A stretch of 64,000 nucleotides of DNA from Prorocentrum cordatum (GCA_963575745.1 CAUYUJ010015504.1:156411-220410), one strand, 5' to 3'; counted from the stretch's first letter, positions 52,006 through 62,819 are shown. Notes: generated by a model not told the origin, from the letters alone. Program-made: numbers and translations.

Positions 52006-52259
52006 GGCCCCACATAACCAACGATCTTTGAGTCCTTCCTGCCTGTTGCCTCCAACAAAGCCGCCGTGTTGGAGGCCCGCGGCAAGAGGAAGCGGAAGTG
52101 AGTGCCTGGCACCAGCTGCGCGCCTTCACCGAGACATGTAACCGCCACCACCACCGCCAGCAGGAGAAGCCGCTTGAGGCTGCGCCATGGCTGGGAACCT
52201 GAAGAATGAAGAATGATTGGAACGAGCGCAGGCGTCACCTGCGTACTGTGGGATGAACT

Positions 52260-52619
52260 GTGCAGGCGCCACCTGCAAACAGTAGGCTGTGGGACGAAGC
52301 CAAGAAAGGCTCGGCCGTGCAGCGCCGTTATGAAGCTCGCACGACCAAGCTCAACATCAATCTGAGCGAGAACGGTTACCTCGAGCCAAGATGGTTACGG
52401 GCTCCAAAAACCTGGGGGGTGGAAGTCACGAGTAACGGCACGCATTGGGTTCCCGTGGTTAAATCGGGGATCGATGCTCACACTAGGTGGCGTTTTCGTA
52501 ACGAAGACGTCCAGAGAAAGACGCGGGCGTTTTTGCAACATATTGTTCGCTTCGGTGTGCCACCAGATCCTGCCCTGCGGCCGGCACCTGTTCCTCTTCC
52601 GTATCGCTGCCCGTTCTAA
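52260..52619 (+). CDS. Hypothetical protein, 119 aa, uncertain
   Basis: ATG to TAA at 52617. Protein-like stretches: RRYEARTTKLNINLSENGYL, KTWGVEVTSNGTHWVPVV and NEDVQRKTRAFLQHIVRFGV. No family is recognised. A competing minus-strand frame (52395-52769) overlaps it. It lies just outside the 5' end of element C on the opposite strand. Confidence 0.3.
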   Translation: MQAPPANSRLWDEAKKGSAVQRRYEARTTKLNINLSENGYLEPRWLRAPKTWGVEVTSNGTHWVPVVKSGIDAHTRWRFRNEDVQRKTRAFLQHIVRFGVPPDPALRPAPVPLPYRCPF

Positions 52620-53565
52620 CCTTTTGCGTCGCCCATCAGGGCGGCAGTCAAGGAACACATTGCTCGGATCCACCATCGGCAACGATCCTTGTCTGGTAGT
52701 TTGATTCACTGCAGTACTTGTCCAGTTTGCTTGATCAAGCTTAGCAATGTGGAGCTCAGCACGGACCACCTAACCTATGGGAGCCCGAGCTGTCTGATCA
52801 CCGTGGGATGCCACGTTGACCCAGAGCACCAAAAGGTCCTGGATGAGGTGAGGGCCTTGAAGCCTCCCAACATAAGGCCGCCAGGGCGCAAGGTGTTATG
52901 AGAAGAGGACCGTGGCTATCTGCGTGCAGGACCCCTGGGCCCCTCAACACTTCTAAAAGGATATTCCTGACATATTTCGGGGCTTTGGATGTTCTCCAGA
53001 CCATGGACTACCAGTACAACGGAACCCAGGAGCCCAGTTGCGAGACACAGGAGGCTCCCCATGGGGAGCCCCTTTTTCTGAAGATGAACACATGTCTGAA
53101 CCAATGGATCATTTCCCTCCTGTCCCTCCTCCTTTTCCCCTTCTCCTCCTCCTGCTTCGCCGCCCTCCCCTCTTACCCCCACCTCCTCATTGTCCCTCCC
53201 TTGCGTGGCCATGGGCCCGCGCGTTCGTCGGGGCACAGCTTGCATGTTTCATCAATTGGAGAAGTCACTCTTGCTGGACTACATGTGAGAGAGGGCGGAC
53301 ACATCAATGACACCATGACCTTTCCGCTTCCCCTCCTCACCGAGGGATCTTCGCGAGTCCTGCCAGGGACTGTTCAGGAACCTGTCGCTAGCAGCGGCAA
53401 GTTCCACGCCCTGTTGTTTCTGAGCCCATTGATGCGTTCGCCCCCATATAAAACGAGCGGCAAACGCTGACGGGCGCCTGTCATCCCTCTCGTCGGCGCT
53501 GCCTTCTGGAAGGTGTGGCGTAGTGCTGCCCGCGGCTCCCGCCTTTACCATTCTCTGGCGGTTGG
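52620..53565. other. No convincing gene
   Basis: Pyrimidine-rich at 53105-53190; otherwise no pattern. Confidence 0.45.
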
Positions 53566-53576
53566 GATGTTCACCC

Positions 53577-53703
53577 AGGAGGAGGAGGAGGAGGAGGAGG
53601 AGGAGGAGGAGGAGGAGGAGGAGGAGGAGGAGGAGCGCGCCAACTCCTCCCTCCTCCTCCTCCTCCTCCTCCTCCTCCTCCTCCTCCTCCTCCTCCTCCT
53701 CCT
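53577..53703. repeat. GAG array facing a CTC array (inverted microsatellite)
   Basis: About 18 GAG triplets (53578-53634), a short GCGCGCCAACTCCTCC spacer, then about 18 CTC triplets (53647-53702). The two arms are complementary and could form a stem of over 50 bp. Confidence 0.95.
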
Positions 53704-53884
53704 CTGGGGGACCCCGGTGCGATCCTCCTCTCACGTAGCCGCTGCCAGCTGATGGCATGTTACCTGTCAGACTTCCCGAGCTATCTCGATGTTTGAAACC
53801 TCCAAAGGCCCCCCAGTCCCGTGATATGGTCTCTCCGCTCGGGACGCAGGCCACTCCCCCCCCCTAGTCAAGTCAATCCCCATC

Positions 53885-54085
53885 CACCGCTATGAGGGGC
53901 GTCCAAGAGGGTGGCGTCCAAGATGGGGGCTTGCAAATCATGGCCCGAGGCACGTGCGCGGCCCAGGGGGAGGGCCAAGAGACGTGGTGAAAAAAAAGAC
54001 GGGACCCTGAGATCCAGGAAGATCTCATGGCCGAGGCCGCGATATCCCCCTCCCCTAGTCATCATCCCCCTCTCGGACGCCCCGG
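53885..54085. mobile_element. MITE-like dispersed repeat, family 1, copy 2
   Basis: Homologous to 15490-15690 in the same word order (GTCCAAGAGGG, CAAATCATGG, CACGTGCGCGGCCCAG, GGGCCAAGAGACGTG, CTCATGGCC, GCGATATCCCCC, CTAGTCATCATCCCCCTC). The central hairpin is more degraded than in copy 1. Confidence 0.55.
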
Positions 54086-54106
54086 ACCCCTCCTCGGGTC
54101 CCTCTG

Positions 54107-55018
54107 TTGCTGTTTTTCACCGTGGATCAGTGTTTGACTGTCCCAGTGCCCGACAGCGGCCCCTGGAGACCAGAGCGGGCAAGAGACCTTCTCGAACCCA
54201 GAACCTCGGATCCGGCACCTCCCTTCCTGCCTGCCAGAAGCCAATGCCTGGCCACCTCAGACTCCCAGCCAGCTCCAACACGAGGATCCACCTCCACCGC
54301 TACAGTCGAAACTGCTAGTTCAGAAGGATGCGCGGTAAGGAAGCCAGCCCCTTGGACGCCCGTGTTGAAGCTTCTTCGAGTGCGGCGGGCCACCGAAAGT
54401 GGTCAAGGATGGACCAGAGAGGCACGGATGCAAGGGCACTCTTGCGAGATCACCCCGATCCCTGCCATCAGTTTCGACTGCAGCGACTCCAGCCAGATGT
54501 GCTGCGCTACTGACGGACCTCTTTTCTACAGTTCGGGCCCGCCGCTCACGGAGTGCCTGCCCCGCGCAGGGCGCGGTGTAGCGCGGCGGCAGCTCGGCGC
54601 GGCGGCTCGCCCCGACCGCCCGGCGCGGCGGTGGCCGCCGCGCGGGAGCGGGCTTGCTCAAGGTCGGGCGGAGGAGGAGCAGCAGGAGTGGCAGGCTCGC
54701 TATCGCTCGGACGTCCATTCCCTGTGTTTTGTTCGGTTTCGCGCGTGGTTTTTTCGCCAAGTGATCAAGGATGCTCCCCGATGGCCCTCGCCGAAGGAAA
54801 AATGCACACGTCCGAGCGATGCCAAGGCAGGGGGAGGAGCGGTCGGGGGAGGAGCGTCCTACGCTCGACACCTTCTGCCCACCAGCCAGCGGCTCCTGGA
54901 GCGACTCCAGGAGTCGCCTGGCTCTCAGTTTCATCACCCCCCAGGGCCGGCCAGCCCTGGGGGGGGGGTGGATGGCAACGTCAGCGTGACATTTCTGTCA
55001 TCAGGCAGTCAGGTGATA
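54107..55018 (+). CDS. Long open frame of doubtful status
   Basis: Uninterrupted plus frame from ATG at 54107, about 300 codons before it enters a purine-rich tract. The most protein-like part is AEEEQQEWQARYRSDVHSLC to FRAWFFRQVIKDAPRWP (about 54.67-54.79 kb). Other parts look like noise with GC-rich bias. No family is recognised. It may contain one real exon. Confidence 0.2.
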
Positions 55019-55147
55019 AGGAGGGGGAGGAGGACGAGGAGGAGAAGGAGAAGAAGTAGAAGGTGGAGGAGGAGGCGGAGGAGGAGGAGGAGGAGGAGGA
55101 GGAGGAGGAAGAGGAGGAGAAGAAGAATGTGGAGGAGGAGGCCAACT
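55019..55147. repeat. GAG-rich purine tract
   Basis: GGAGGAGGACGAGG-type sequence, pure GAG at 55066-55110. Confidence 0.93.
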
Positions 55148-55560
55148 AGGCGGAGGTGAGCGAGGATGGGAGAGGGCAGGGAGGAGGAGCGGGGAAACGA
55201 GGCCTCGGGCGTTGCGGCCTCCCCAGAGCGTTCCGGAACGCTCTGAGAGCGCTCGGGAACGCGCTGGAGCGGATTCATCCTCGTCCGTTAGCCCCGTCTG
55301 AGACTTGCCAGAAAGCAGGCGGACGAGGCACAGCAGCAGGAGCGGGGGCGCAGAAGCCTAGATCCCCTCGCGTCGCGAGGAAAAATCATGACGGGATTGT
55401 GCTGCCGTTTTCGGCCCCTGGGGCCCTCGCATGGCCCCCAGGACCGTCAAAAAACGGCTCGGGACTAGCAGCCGGCCACGGGGAATGGGTCGAGACCTCT
55501 GCGGATCCAACGGTAGGGCGGACGAGGAACAGCAGAATGGGCGGGAGCCAAGAAGCAGAG
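55148..55560. other. No supported gene
   Basis: GC-rich sequence; AACGCTCTGAGAGCGCT-type palindromic words near 55230-55262. Confidence 0.4.
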
Positions 55561-55790
55561 GGCAGGATCAGTCAGAATCGAATCGGAACATCGGACCGGA
55601 TCGAAATGCACGTCGGGCCGGGCTGCCTCGGCGCTGAGTCGGAATCGAATCGGATCGGCCGCGCCAAGATACACATCAAAGACATGCAAGCATTGGGCCA
55701 CAAACGATCTTCGGGATGTCGGACTCGAATCGGGTCGGGCTGGCCGAGATCAACATCGAATCGGATCGATCGGTTCGGAATGGGCGAAGA
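55560..55790. repeat. Degenerate TCGAATCGG-rich repeat
   Basis: TCAGAATCGAATCGG (55570), TCGGAATCGAATCGGATCGG (55640), TCGGACTCGAATCGGGTCGG (55719) and CATCGAATCGGATCG (55754), with related sequence between. Confidence 0.75.
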
Positions 55791-56398
55791 GGGGGGGCAC
55801 GGAGGAGGACGAGGAGGGAAGGAGCAGGACAGGAGGGAGCGAGTAAGGAGGGGAGGCTCCTGGGGATGCCGATGGGTTCCGGGTTTGTGGGGGGCACTGT
55901 GGCGCTCTGGAGTGGGGGGGGCTCGGGAGGACGACGAGAGAGCAACAAAGACAAGGCGGGAGAAGGAGGAGGAGGAGGAGAAGCAGTCCATCGGTGAGCC
56001 AAGGAATGCGACAGCTGCGGTCGTCAGCAGCGCCGCCCTGATGCAAACAGCTTGCAAGAAGTCCTTATTCAGGGCAACGCCCTGGCTGACTTTGATTCCC
56101 CATTCCCGCCCTTGGTTTGCGTGCTTCAGCATCGACCCCATCGCCTGCACCTGCACATGGAGTCCAGCATTATTGCAACGCGCTTCCATGAGACGCTCGG
56201 TCAGGTCGCCCAGGGCCGGCGAGAGGCGAAACAGCGCCACCGCGATGAACACGGCTACAGTAACAAACTAGAGAACATTGATGACTGCGGTGGCACCAGC
56301 ACCGTTACCATCTTCGCCATTGTAAAGTGTTGGCGCCACCAGGTTCACCATCATGCTGCCAGCGATCTTGAGGACGAGAACTCCACGGGCGAGTGCCT
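55791..56398. other. No supported gene
   Basis: Purine-rich stretches (55795-55860, 55960-55985) and unique sequence. Confidence 0.4.
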
Positions 56399-56575
56399 TT
56401 TGGCGGCGCGCACAGTGGGGTTGAGGGGGGGGGGAGGCCTCTTAGACGGAGGCTGCTTCTCAGAAGGCGCCAGCGTTACATCTATAGATAAGGACCGCAT
56501 CGTCTGAGAGGCAGGGGTGCTTCTATGAAGCCTTCCCCCCTCCCCCCAGCCTCTCTCTCTGCGCGTGGCTGAGCC
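56399..56575. mobile_element. MITE-like dispersed repeat, family 2, copy 2
   Basis: Homologous to 21387-21555: GGCGGCGCGC, a poly-G tract with GGAGGC, GGAGGCTGCTTCT, GAAGGCGCC, TTACATCTATAGATAAGG, GGCAGGGGTGCTTCTAT, CCTTCCCCCCTCCCCCC, TCTGCGCGTGGC. The poly-G left end and poly-C right end again form imperfect inverted ends. Confidence 0.6.
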
Positions 56576-56781
56576 TGCCAGGTAGAGGGATGATGAGGAG
56601 AGGCTGCGTCGAAACGGAGTCATTCCACATGGAGACCGACCATTCAACATGGACTTACCTACCCCCTGTGGACCTAGCCTCCTACCAGGCGAGGCTAAGC
56701 CCAAACGGAAAAAAAACAGTACGCAGACCGAGCGCTATGTATGGACTTCGCATCCTCTGACATGGAAACCCTTTGGACGCC

Positions 56782-56975
56782 CGAAATGGGCACGGAAAGA
56801 ATAGGTACCCTGCCCAACAACAAATGCTGTCCCAAACCAACAGCAACCACTGTTGGGCAGGCGGCCTTCTGTCTCAAATGGACACAGGCCGCGGCGGCGT
56901 GGACAGCGAGTCCTGTTCGAACTGAACAGGAACTGCTGTTGGGCACTGTGCCCATTCTTTCCGTGCCCATTTCGT
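56782..56975. other. Fold-back element with about 45-bp arms
   Basis: Left arm 56782-56826 starts CGAAATGGGCACGGAAAGAA and contains CTGCCCAACA. The right arm 56931-56975 is its inverted copy (TGTTGGGCA to TTCTTTCCGTGCCCATTTCG), with about 85% identity by eye. A third, internal inverted copy of CCTGCCCAACA lies at 56851-56861. Confidence 0.8.
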
Positions 56976-56991
56976 TCGTGCATAAACCCAG

Positions 56992-57272
56992 GTGGGGGGC
57001 TCCAGCTGGGTCCCGGTGTCCTTCACGGGCTCCGCGCACGGCTCCCGCGCCTGCCCCACGACGTCGCCAGCCTCGCGCAGAGCATCGCGTCCTGCAGCTC
57101 CCCGGTGCGGTACCCGGCAGCGCCCGGGGTGCGCGCGGTCGTGGGCACAACGTCCGGGAGGAGCACGGACAGCATCGCCTTCGGGAGGCCGCCGCAGGCA
57201 GACTCCCACGGCCGAGCGCCTCGGAATCCTCCAGGCCTGTGCTTTGACGCCGACCGCCCCCCGTTGTGAGGC
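56992..57272 (+). CDS. Probable C-terminal exon, GC3-rich
   Basis: Reading LQLGPGVLHGLRARLPRLPH, DVASLAQSIASCSSPVRYPA, VRAVVGTTSGRSTDSIAFGR and ending LCFDADRPPL then TGA. Third codon positions are almost all G or C in this frame only, the clearest codon bias outside the retroelements. AAACCCAG just upstream (56985-56992) could be a splice acceptor. No family is recognised. A minus-strand frame across the same region (56695-57513) has a plausible C-terminal part and is the competing call. Confidence 0.35.
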
Positions 57273-57589
57273 GAGGAGGGCGCGCGGTGCAGGCCTCCGA
57301 GCGGCACTTCCACTCGTCGGTGCTGGCTTCTGCGGGGCCTCTTCCAGCATCGAGACGGTCAATGGTTTGCTGCCGAACGAACTCAGAACTTGAAACCTCC
57401 GAACTCGTTAGCTTCTCCAGGTCGGAAGTCGTGAGTGGTTCTGCGTCCACGCGGGTCCATATGGCCTCAAGTGGGGCGTTACATTCCCCGAGCCTGAGCA
57501 AGCGGGATTGCACATTCCCCGGATCTGGGTATCTCGGGTCGCCCGCCTCCCCCCAACGGGATACTGACTACCGTGCCCCGTCCTGTGTC
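57273..57589. other. Minus-strand coding-like stretch
   Basis: A minus frame reads GECNAPLEAIWTRVDAEPLT and DLEKLTSSEVSSSEFVRQQT (57.49-57.37 kb). It could be an exon of an unknown minus-strand gene; nothing else supports it. Confidence 0.3.
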
Positions 57590-58600
57590 TCGGCGGGGAC
57601 GGCACCCATAGCGCAACACCCATACGGCACCACGGAAGACGGACGACCGCATCGCAGCAGTGAAGGCACAGTACGGCACCTGCTATAGAGCACCACCAAG
57701 CAGGCACCAAGACAATAATGGTAACGTGCAACGGTCCAAGCACCAGAGTGCACTATCCATACGGCACTGGGGCAAGACCGAGAACATCGCAACCATGAGT
57801 ACATCATAGGGCGCCAAGCATAGCGCGCCACCCGTACGATGCGAAGGCAAGACTGGGAAACGCACAACCACTGACTCACCCAAAAGTGCTAGCCGTAGCT
57901 CACCATCCATAGGTTACCCGGGCGAAAACGCGGCAGTCGTAACCACCCGTGCAGCACCAAGGCAAAAGCGCGATGACCGTAACCATGACGTGCATCGTAA
58001 GGCACCTGCTAGAGAGCACGGCCCATAACACACCAACGCAAAAATGCGAACACCCTCGCTATCATCGGCATCAAAGGGGCCTGGCCACAGAGCACTACCC
58101 CATCAGGCACCAAAGCAAAACTGCGAGCCGAACAACCAACACATCGAACTCCTTCGGCTCGTTCGGACCAAATAAGAAACCCTGAATGCAAACACTGCTT
58201 GGGGAATCATAGGGCGTAAGCCGTGCAGAAGCGCTGCTGCAATAAGAAACGCCAAATAAGGAACGAAGCACTGTCTAGGGCGCCAGCAGCGCCTGGGTGC
58301 ACGAGGAGGGCTAGAGGAACACCCACAGGATGCCCTGAGGAGCAGCGAGCCCTTTTCGAACCCAGATCGGTTCTTACTTCAACGTCTTGGTTGTAATGCG
58401 GCACCCCATCGGTTCCCGGGGCGACGGCGAGAACCCGCAGCACTTGGGGCAGCACGGGGCAACGGGGGCGACGACGAGGACTCGCAACCCAGAGTGTCTC
58501 GTAGGGCGCGCCGGCCGCAAGGCACCACCCACAAGGCACCAGAGCAGGCACGAGCAACCAGCCGGAGGGCAAGAACGATGAACCGCAATCGCTGGGCCAT
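57590..58600. repeat. Degenerate repeat with GGCACC / CAAGGCAAAA words
   Basis: Recurring words GGCACCAAGGCAAAA, GCGAACATCG, CGTAACCATG and ATAGAGCACC in similar order with roughly 70-90-bp spacing, strongly eroded. Frames across it are rich in Cys, Trp and Arg on minus and are repeat-derived. Confidence 0.55.
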
Positions 58601-58866
58601 TGGGCCGCGCAAGGGCATACCAGTACTATGTGTCCTCCTTGGAGGCGTGCGACTGGCCCCAACGTCGAATACAACCACCTGGTAGTATATCTCGTTTCCA
58701 AAGCGGTATGACCAGAAAGCGTCCGCTACAGAGCTTATACGATAAGAATGTATAAGATTTTTCCGCGCGCGCGTCGTCCCTGGAAGGGCGACGCACACAT
58801 CGTATTCGTATGTTGGGGCGGCGCCGGTCGTATGTTACCAGCCAGACAGCACCAGCCACAGAGCAC

Positions 58867-58893
58867 CAGAGCGAAAGAGAGAGAGAGAGAGAG
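58867..58893. repeat. GA microsatellite
   Basis: About 12 GA dinucleotides. Confidence 0.93.
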
Positions 58894-59108
58894 ACATCAC
58901 AGCACACGGGGCATCATGGGGCACTTTTCGTAGATCACCGCTCAGGACGCGCCACGGCAATGACGGGCAGTCGCAGCTGAGACGTGAAATCCTGCTCAGA
59001 ACAGGTAATGAGACCGTAGTGCAAACACTGTGTGGGCAAGCATGGATCCACTGTTGAGCCGCGACCCCTCTGACGCATGCGGCAAGATCCACGCTCCAAG
59101 AGCCGAGG

Positions 59109-59109
59109 G

Positions 59110-59140
<31 letters not shown>
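59109..59140. repeat. CT microsatellite
   Basis: About 15 CT dinucleotides with one TTT interruption. Confidence 0.93.
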
Positions 59141-59142
<2 letters not shown>

Positions 59143-59214
59143 GCACAACGAGAACGAGAAGACCTGTTGCACACGTGTGAAATGCTTGATGCAGTATGGC
59201 CTACCGTTGTCCGT

Positions 59215-59420
59215 TCTGGGCCCCCTTTCGAAGTCTCTCGTGCGATTATTCCAGCCTCATGGGGACTGCTGGGCCCTACTGGGGCCCTCTGAACCGTTGT
59301 GGGCCCTCAGGCTTCATGAAAGCTCCCTCGGGGCTTTTTCGGGCAATCCTGGCGGCCTCGCGGGGTGCCTTGGGGACGTCATGCGCCCAAGAGGGGCCCC
59401 GAGACCTCCCAAACACGACA
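59215..59420. repeat. CCAAGAGGCC-type degenerate repeat, reverse orientation
   Basis: GGGCCCTACTGGGGCCCTC and CTCGGGGCTTTTTCGGGC-type words, the complement of the 14.6-18.8 kb pattern. Confidence 0.55.
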
Positions 59421-60960
59421 ATCAACTCTCATGCTCCCTCAACTGCTTCCACAACGGCTGCGGCGACATGCACCCAACGCTTGCCAGTAGTCGTTTTCAA
59501 GAAGGCAGGTGGCGGCGGTGACTCGCCGAAGGCGGTCGAACAGTGAGAGTACGCTACCACTTGAAGAAGTTGGAGGAACGTGGCAGTGGTTGCAAACAGC
59601 CACATGCCTCTGTTCCCAGCCCGCCAACTGAATCGTCAAACATGCACCTCGACCGCCCATCGAGAAAAATGCCGACATCCCGATCCCCTGTGCAACAGGA
59701 AACTTGACTTTGACATATTCATCCTGGTCTCTCCGTCGGCTCACCCCTCTGATCTTCAATGCCAATCTCCCTTAGCCCAGTGCCCACGAGCTTAAATCGA
59801 AGACCCCTCCACATCGCGTCACCGCAGATTCGCGCATCGCGCCCCCACATCCTGCCACAATTATTCCAGACTGATCCTGGGTTATTTCATGAGCCACCTG
59901 GCCAGCGCAGTTTTCGGTAATCAAGCCGCGAGCAATGGGCTCGACAGAATGCCGCCGAGGCAGCGGAGGAGACCAGGGCAATAGAACGCATCGACTGCAT
60001 GACGTACATGGGAAGGGCTCGCATATGCAAGAGCACCTTGAGCGCTGCTGTATGTGCGAAGGCACCCGTAGAAACAAGGGCTTCTGGGCAAGCCGGCCAT
60101 CTTGCGAGTACGTCCTCTTCCCGGTAGAACCCCGTGCCTTGATGGGAACGATCGGCTGGGAGCGTCCCAAACAAGAGAAGGCATTCCATCAGGCCTGCAG
60201 GGACCTGCAGCTACCAATGCGTCTTCTGAAGGACGGTCGCCATCATACTGGGCGAGGCCACCGTCAGCGCGTATGGCACCTTCCCTTCAGCCAATTGGTG
60301 AAACGTCGTGGCCAGCGGCCACACCCGGGCGGAAAGCCACACGACACCGTGCATGGAATGGCAGGCGCCTGGGCACGCAATCGCTGACGGCGCGATATGG
60401 ATCCGCAACACCGAGGTTCCTCGATCCGCGATGCGACCTGCGTAAGAATGACCTTGAACCACTGCGGCTGCAAGGGAAGCAGAGGGAAGAGAAGAGAACA
60501 CGGCGACTCACTCATGTGCCACAGCCTCGCCGTGCCGACCGAACCGCACGCAGTGTACATCGCGAGCTACTGAGGTTATCTGGTGGGCATTGGAATGCAT
60601 CTCATCCTACAGCGGAGGCCCGACCACAAGAAACCTTCCACAAGAAACCCAACCCTGAGACCCCAGGACGTCCATGGACTTTTGGCGTGGGAGCGTCACG
60701 CTTCCCACAGCAGAACCATCGAAACCCAAGAAACCCAGGGCACCCTGGTGGCAAGCAGGGTGTTTCTTGGCATGGGTCTCCACCTGTACTCCACACTGCC
60801 GATCCCAGAACCCTGGACGCGTCTCACCTTTCCTTTCGCCGCCCTCTGCCGAGCTCCCGCCGGCTTCCGCCGAGTGCGAGGCCCGCCGACGGCGAGGCCC
60901 TTTTCTGGCGCGACCCGCGCGGGGAGAAAAGGCATGATAGGCAGGTGCGCCTCCGGCATG
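59421..60960. other. No convincing gene
   Basis: Overlapping frames on both strands. The minus strand near 60.06-59.89 kb (ALKVLLHMRALPMYVMQSMR) is weakly like an RT thumb segment, but nothing around it supports a LINE. A small hairpin, CCAAGAAAC / GTTTCTTGG, lies at 60725-60770. Confidence 0.35.
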
Positions 60961-61003
60961 GCTCCGCAGCGGCGGCGGCAGGGGCGGCGGCGAGAGCGCA
61001 GGA

Positions 61004-61105
61004 GGGGAGGCGAGGGGAGGGGAAGGGGAGGGGAGGGAAGGGGAGGGGAAGGGGAGGGGAGGGAAGGGGAGGGGGAAGGGGATGGAGGGAGGGAGGCCTC
61101 CTCGT
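61004..61105. repeat. GGGGA/GGGAA minisatellite
   Basis: Repeated GGGGAGGGGAAGGGGAGGG words, about 100 bp, with many G3-G4 runs and thus quadruplex potential on the plus strand. Confidence 0.93.
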
Positions 61106-61595
61106 CCCCGCGCCTCGGCATCGACCCGCCGCCCGCCACAGACACGAGGAGCCCCGCCGGCCCCGCTGTGCGGCCAGGGGGGCCGGGGGAGGCGTGCCCA
61201 CGAGCTCCTCGCTGCAGCGCTTGCCATCCCAAGGGGGGGAGGGCCTTGCTCCCCTTGTTGAGAATTAGTGAAGTTTTGGGCCAAAAATATAGACTTCACT
61301 CCAAGCGTTTTCCCACACCTTCGTTCAAGTGCAGCTCTACTGACCTTCTACGCAAAGGGGAAAGCTCCAAGAGAACGCCCAAGGCGAAGTCCAGATTCTC
61401 GATATTCTCAAACGGAATATGGAGCCCATGAGGATCAAGTCTTTTCTTACAATGACTGCTGGGTATAGCCCCTCTCGCTCCCCACTGCTGGAACGGCCAC
61501 GTCGCAACACTTGCCCCTTGGCCTTTGGACTGGATATGGCTGCCAGTCTGGCGCGATAGCCGCCGCTGGCCCACCGCTGTTGGCGGAGCCTCGGA
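61106..61595. other. No supported gene
   Basis: Unique sequence; no motif or repeat seen. Confidence 0.45.
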
Positions 61596-61599
61596 TTCG

Positions 61600-62610
61600 A
61601 GGGTTTGGGGGAGGCTTCTCGGGACTCGTGAGAGCTTCATTGCAGCACTTTGGGGGCTCTCTTGGGAAGCCTTGGAGCCTTTAGAATTATCCTGGGCCTG
61701 CTTCGGGAGGTGTGGAGCGCCAAGGACGCTCGACGGCCTTCTCAAGATTTGGAATGGTCTGGGGTCCTCTTGGGCGTGCCTCTCTTGGCGTCCTCTTGGG
61801 GGCCATCTTGCCTCGTGGGCCTGTCTTTGGGCTCTCTTGGGCGATCGCGGGGCCCATCATGAGGCCACGCGAATCCATCTACAAAGAAGAAGCGTCAAGG
61901 CTAAACTCACTGGAACATGCGACTTGTCTGTACTTGGCCTCTCGGGGCCATCCTTGGAAGGCTTCATGGCCACATCGGGCCGTCTTGTCGGGGTGTGGAG
62001 GCCTCCTGGAGCAATTGTGCAGGCCATATAGAGCCATGTTGGTCCATCGCGTGCCATCTCATGTCATCTCGCCTGATCTTGACTTGCAGAGGCTGAGCTG
62101 GGCTGTGGTGCGCCAGCTCCGTGGCCGCGGATCGACTGCAAGAACTGACGCCTTTAATCGGGGCGGTCCACGCCGCAACCGCTCCCGCATTGCCTGTGTA
62201 CTGGAGGTGGCTCGCAATGTGGCACGGCGGCCGTCCCTGGTCAACCGCGGAGAGAATGACGAACCACGGTTGGGCGTAGCCTCCTACTTTCGGATTGAGA
62301 GGGCCTCGCGGAACCCTTTGGAGCTTTCTCGGGGAGCCTGTTGGGGTTCAAGTTGGGCAACCTGCGTTATTTGGGGCCCTTCAGGGGGAACTTTGGGGTA
62401 GGTGCGAACATCCATGCTCAAGCTGAAGGTCTGGGGGGCATCTTCTGAACCGTTCGATGCTCCTTTCCCTGATGAGGCCTCTCAGCGCCACTGGGAGCAT
62501 TTTTTCGGGAAGTCCTGGAACTGTTTTTGGGTATGTCGTTGTGTGCGTGTGTGGGTGGAACTCCTTCTGGGGCCTCTTCGGACCATCTTGAGACCTCATA
62601 GGCCATCCGA
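61600..62610. repeat. CCAAGAGGCC-type degenerate repeat, reverse orientation
   Basis: CTCTTGGGAAGCCTTGG, CCTCTTGGGCGTGCC, CTCTTGGGGGCC and GGCCATCCTTGG words through most of the interval, with unique islands (62060-62280). Confidence 0.7.
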
Positions 62611-62752
62611 AAACTAAACGGCGAGACAGAGAACCGAGTCAAACATCCACGTACTGCTTCACTACGATTGGCCTTTTGGGGGTATCCCACCAGCCCTTTA
62701 GGGCGTCGGTGGTCTAGAGAGCTTCCTCTTCCAACCCCCATTCTTTCCCGTC

Positions 62753-62774
62753 GGGGAGGGGTGTACCCCTCCCC
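62753..62774. other. Perfect hairpin
   Basis: GGGGAGGGG, loop TGTA, CCCCTCCCC. Confidence 0.92.
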
Positions 62775-62819
62775 ATACCCCTCCCCACTGACCTGGATGG
62801 TGCGTTTCGCGACGCGTTT

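Larger units (their letters stand above)
46330..52010 (-). mobile_element. Element C: LINE with ORF1-like coiled coil, APE, RT and RNase H
   Basis: Minus strand, 5' to 3': a zinc-ribbon-like start and coiled coil (52.0-50.95 kb), APE endonuclease (50.64-49.87), reverse transcriptase (49.2-47.47) and RNase H (47.01-46.64). This is the usual LINE domain order. Frameshifts are frequent and RT motif C reads YIGG, so it is inactive. It stands tail to tail with element B (plus strand). Confidence 0.72.

Noticed and set aside
59887-60501. Fifth LINE remnant on the minus strand
   Set aside because: ALKVLLHMRALPMYV is only faintly like an RT thumb; no catalytic motif, finger or endonuclease box nearby.
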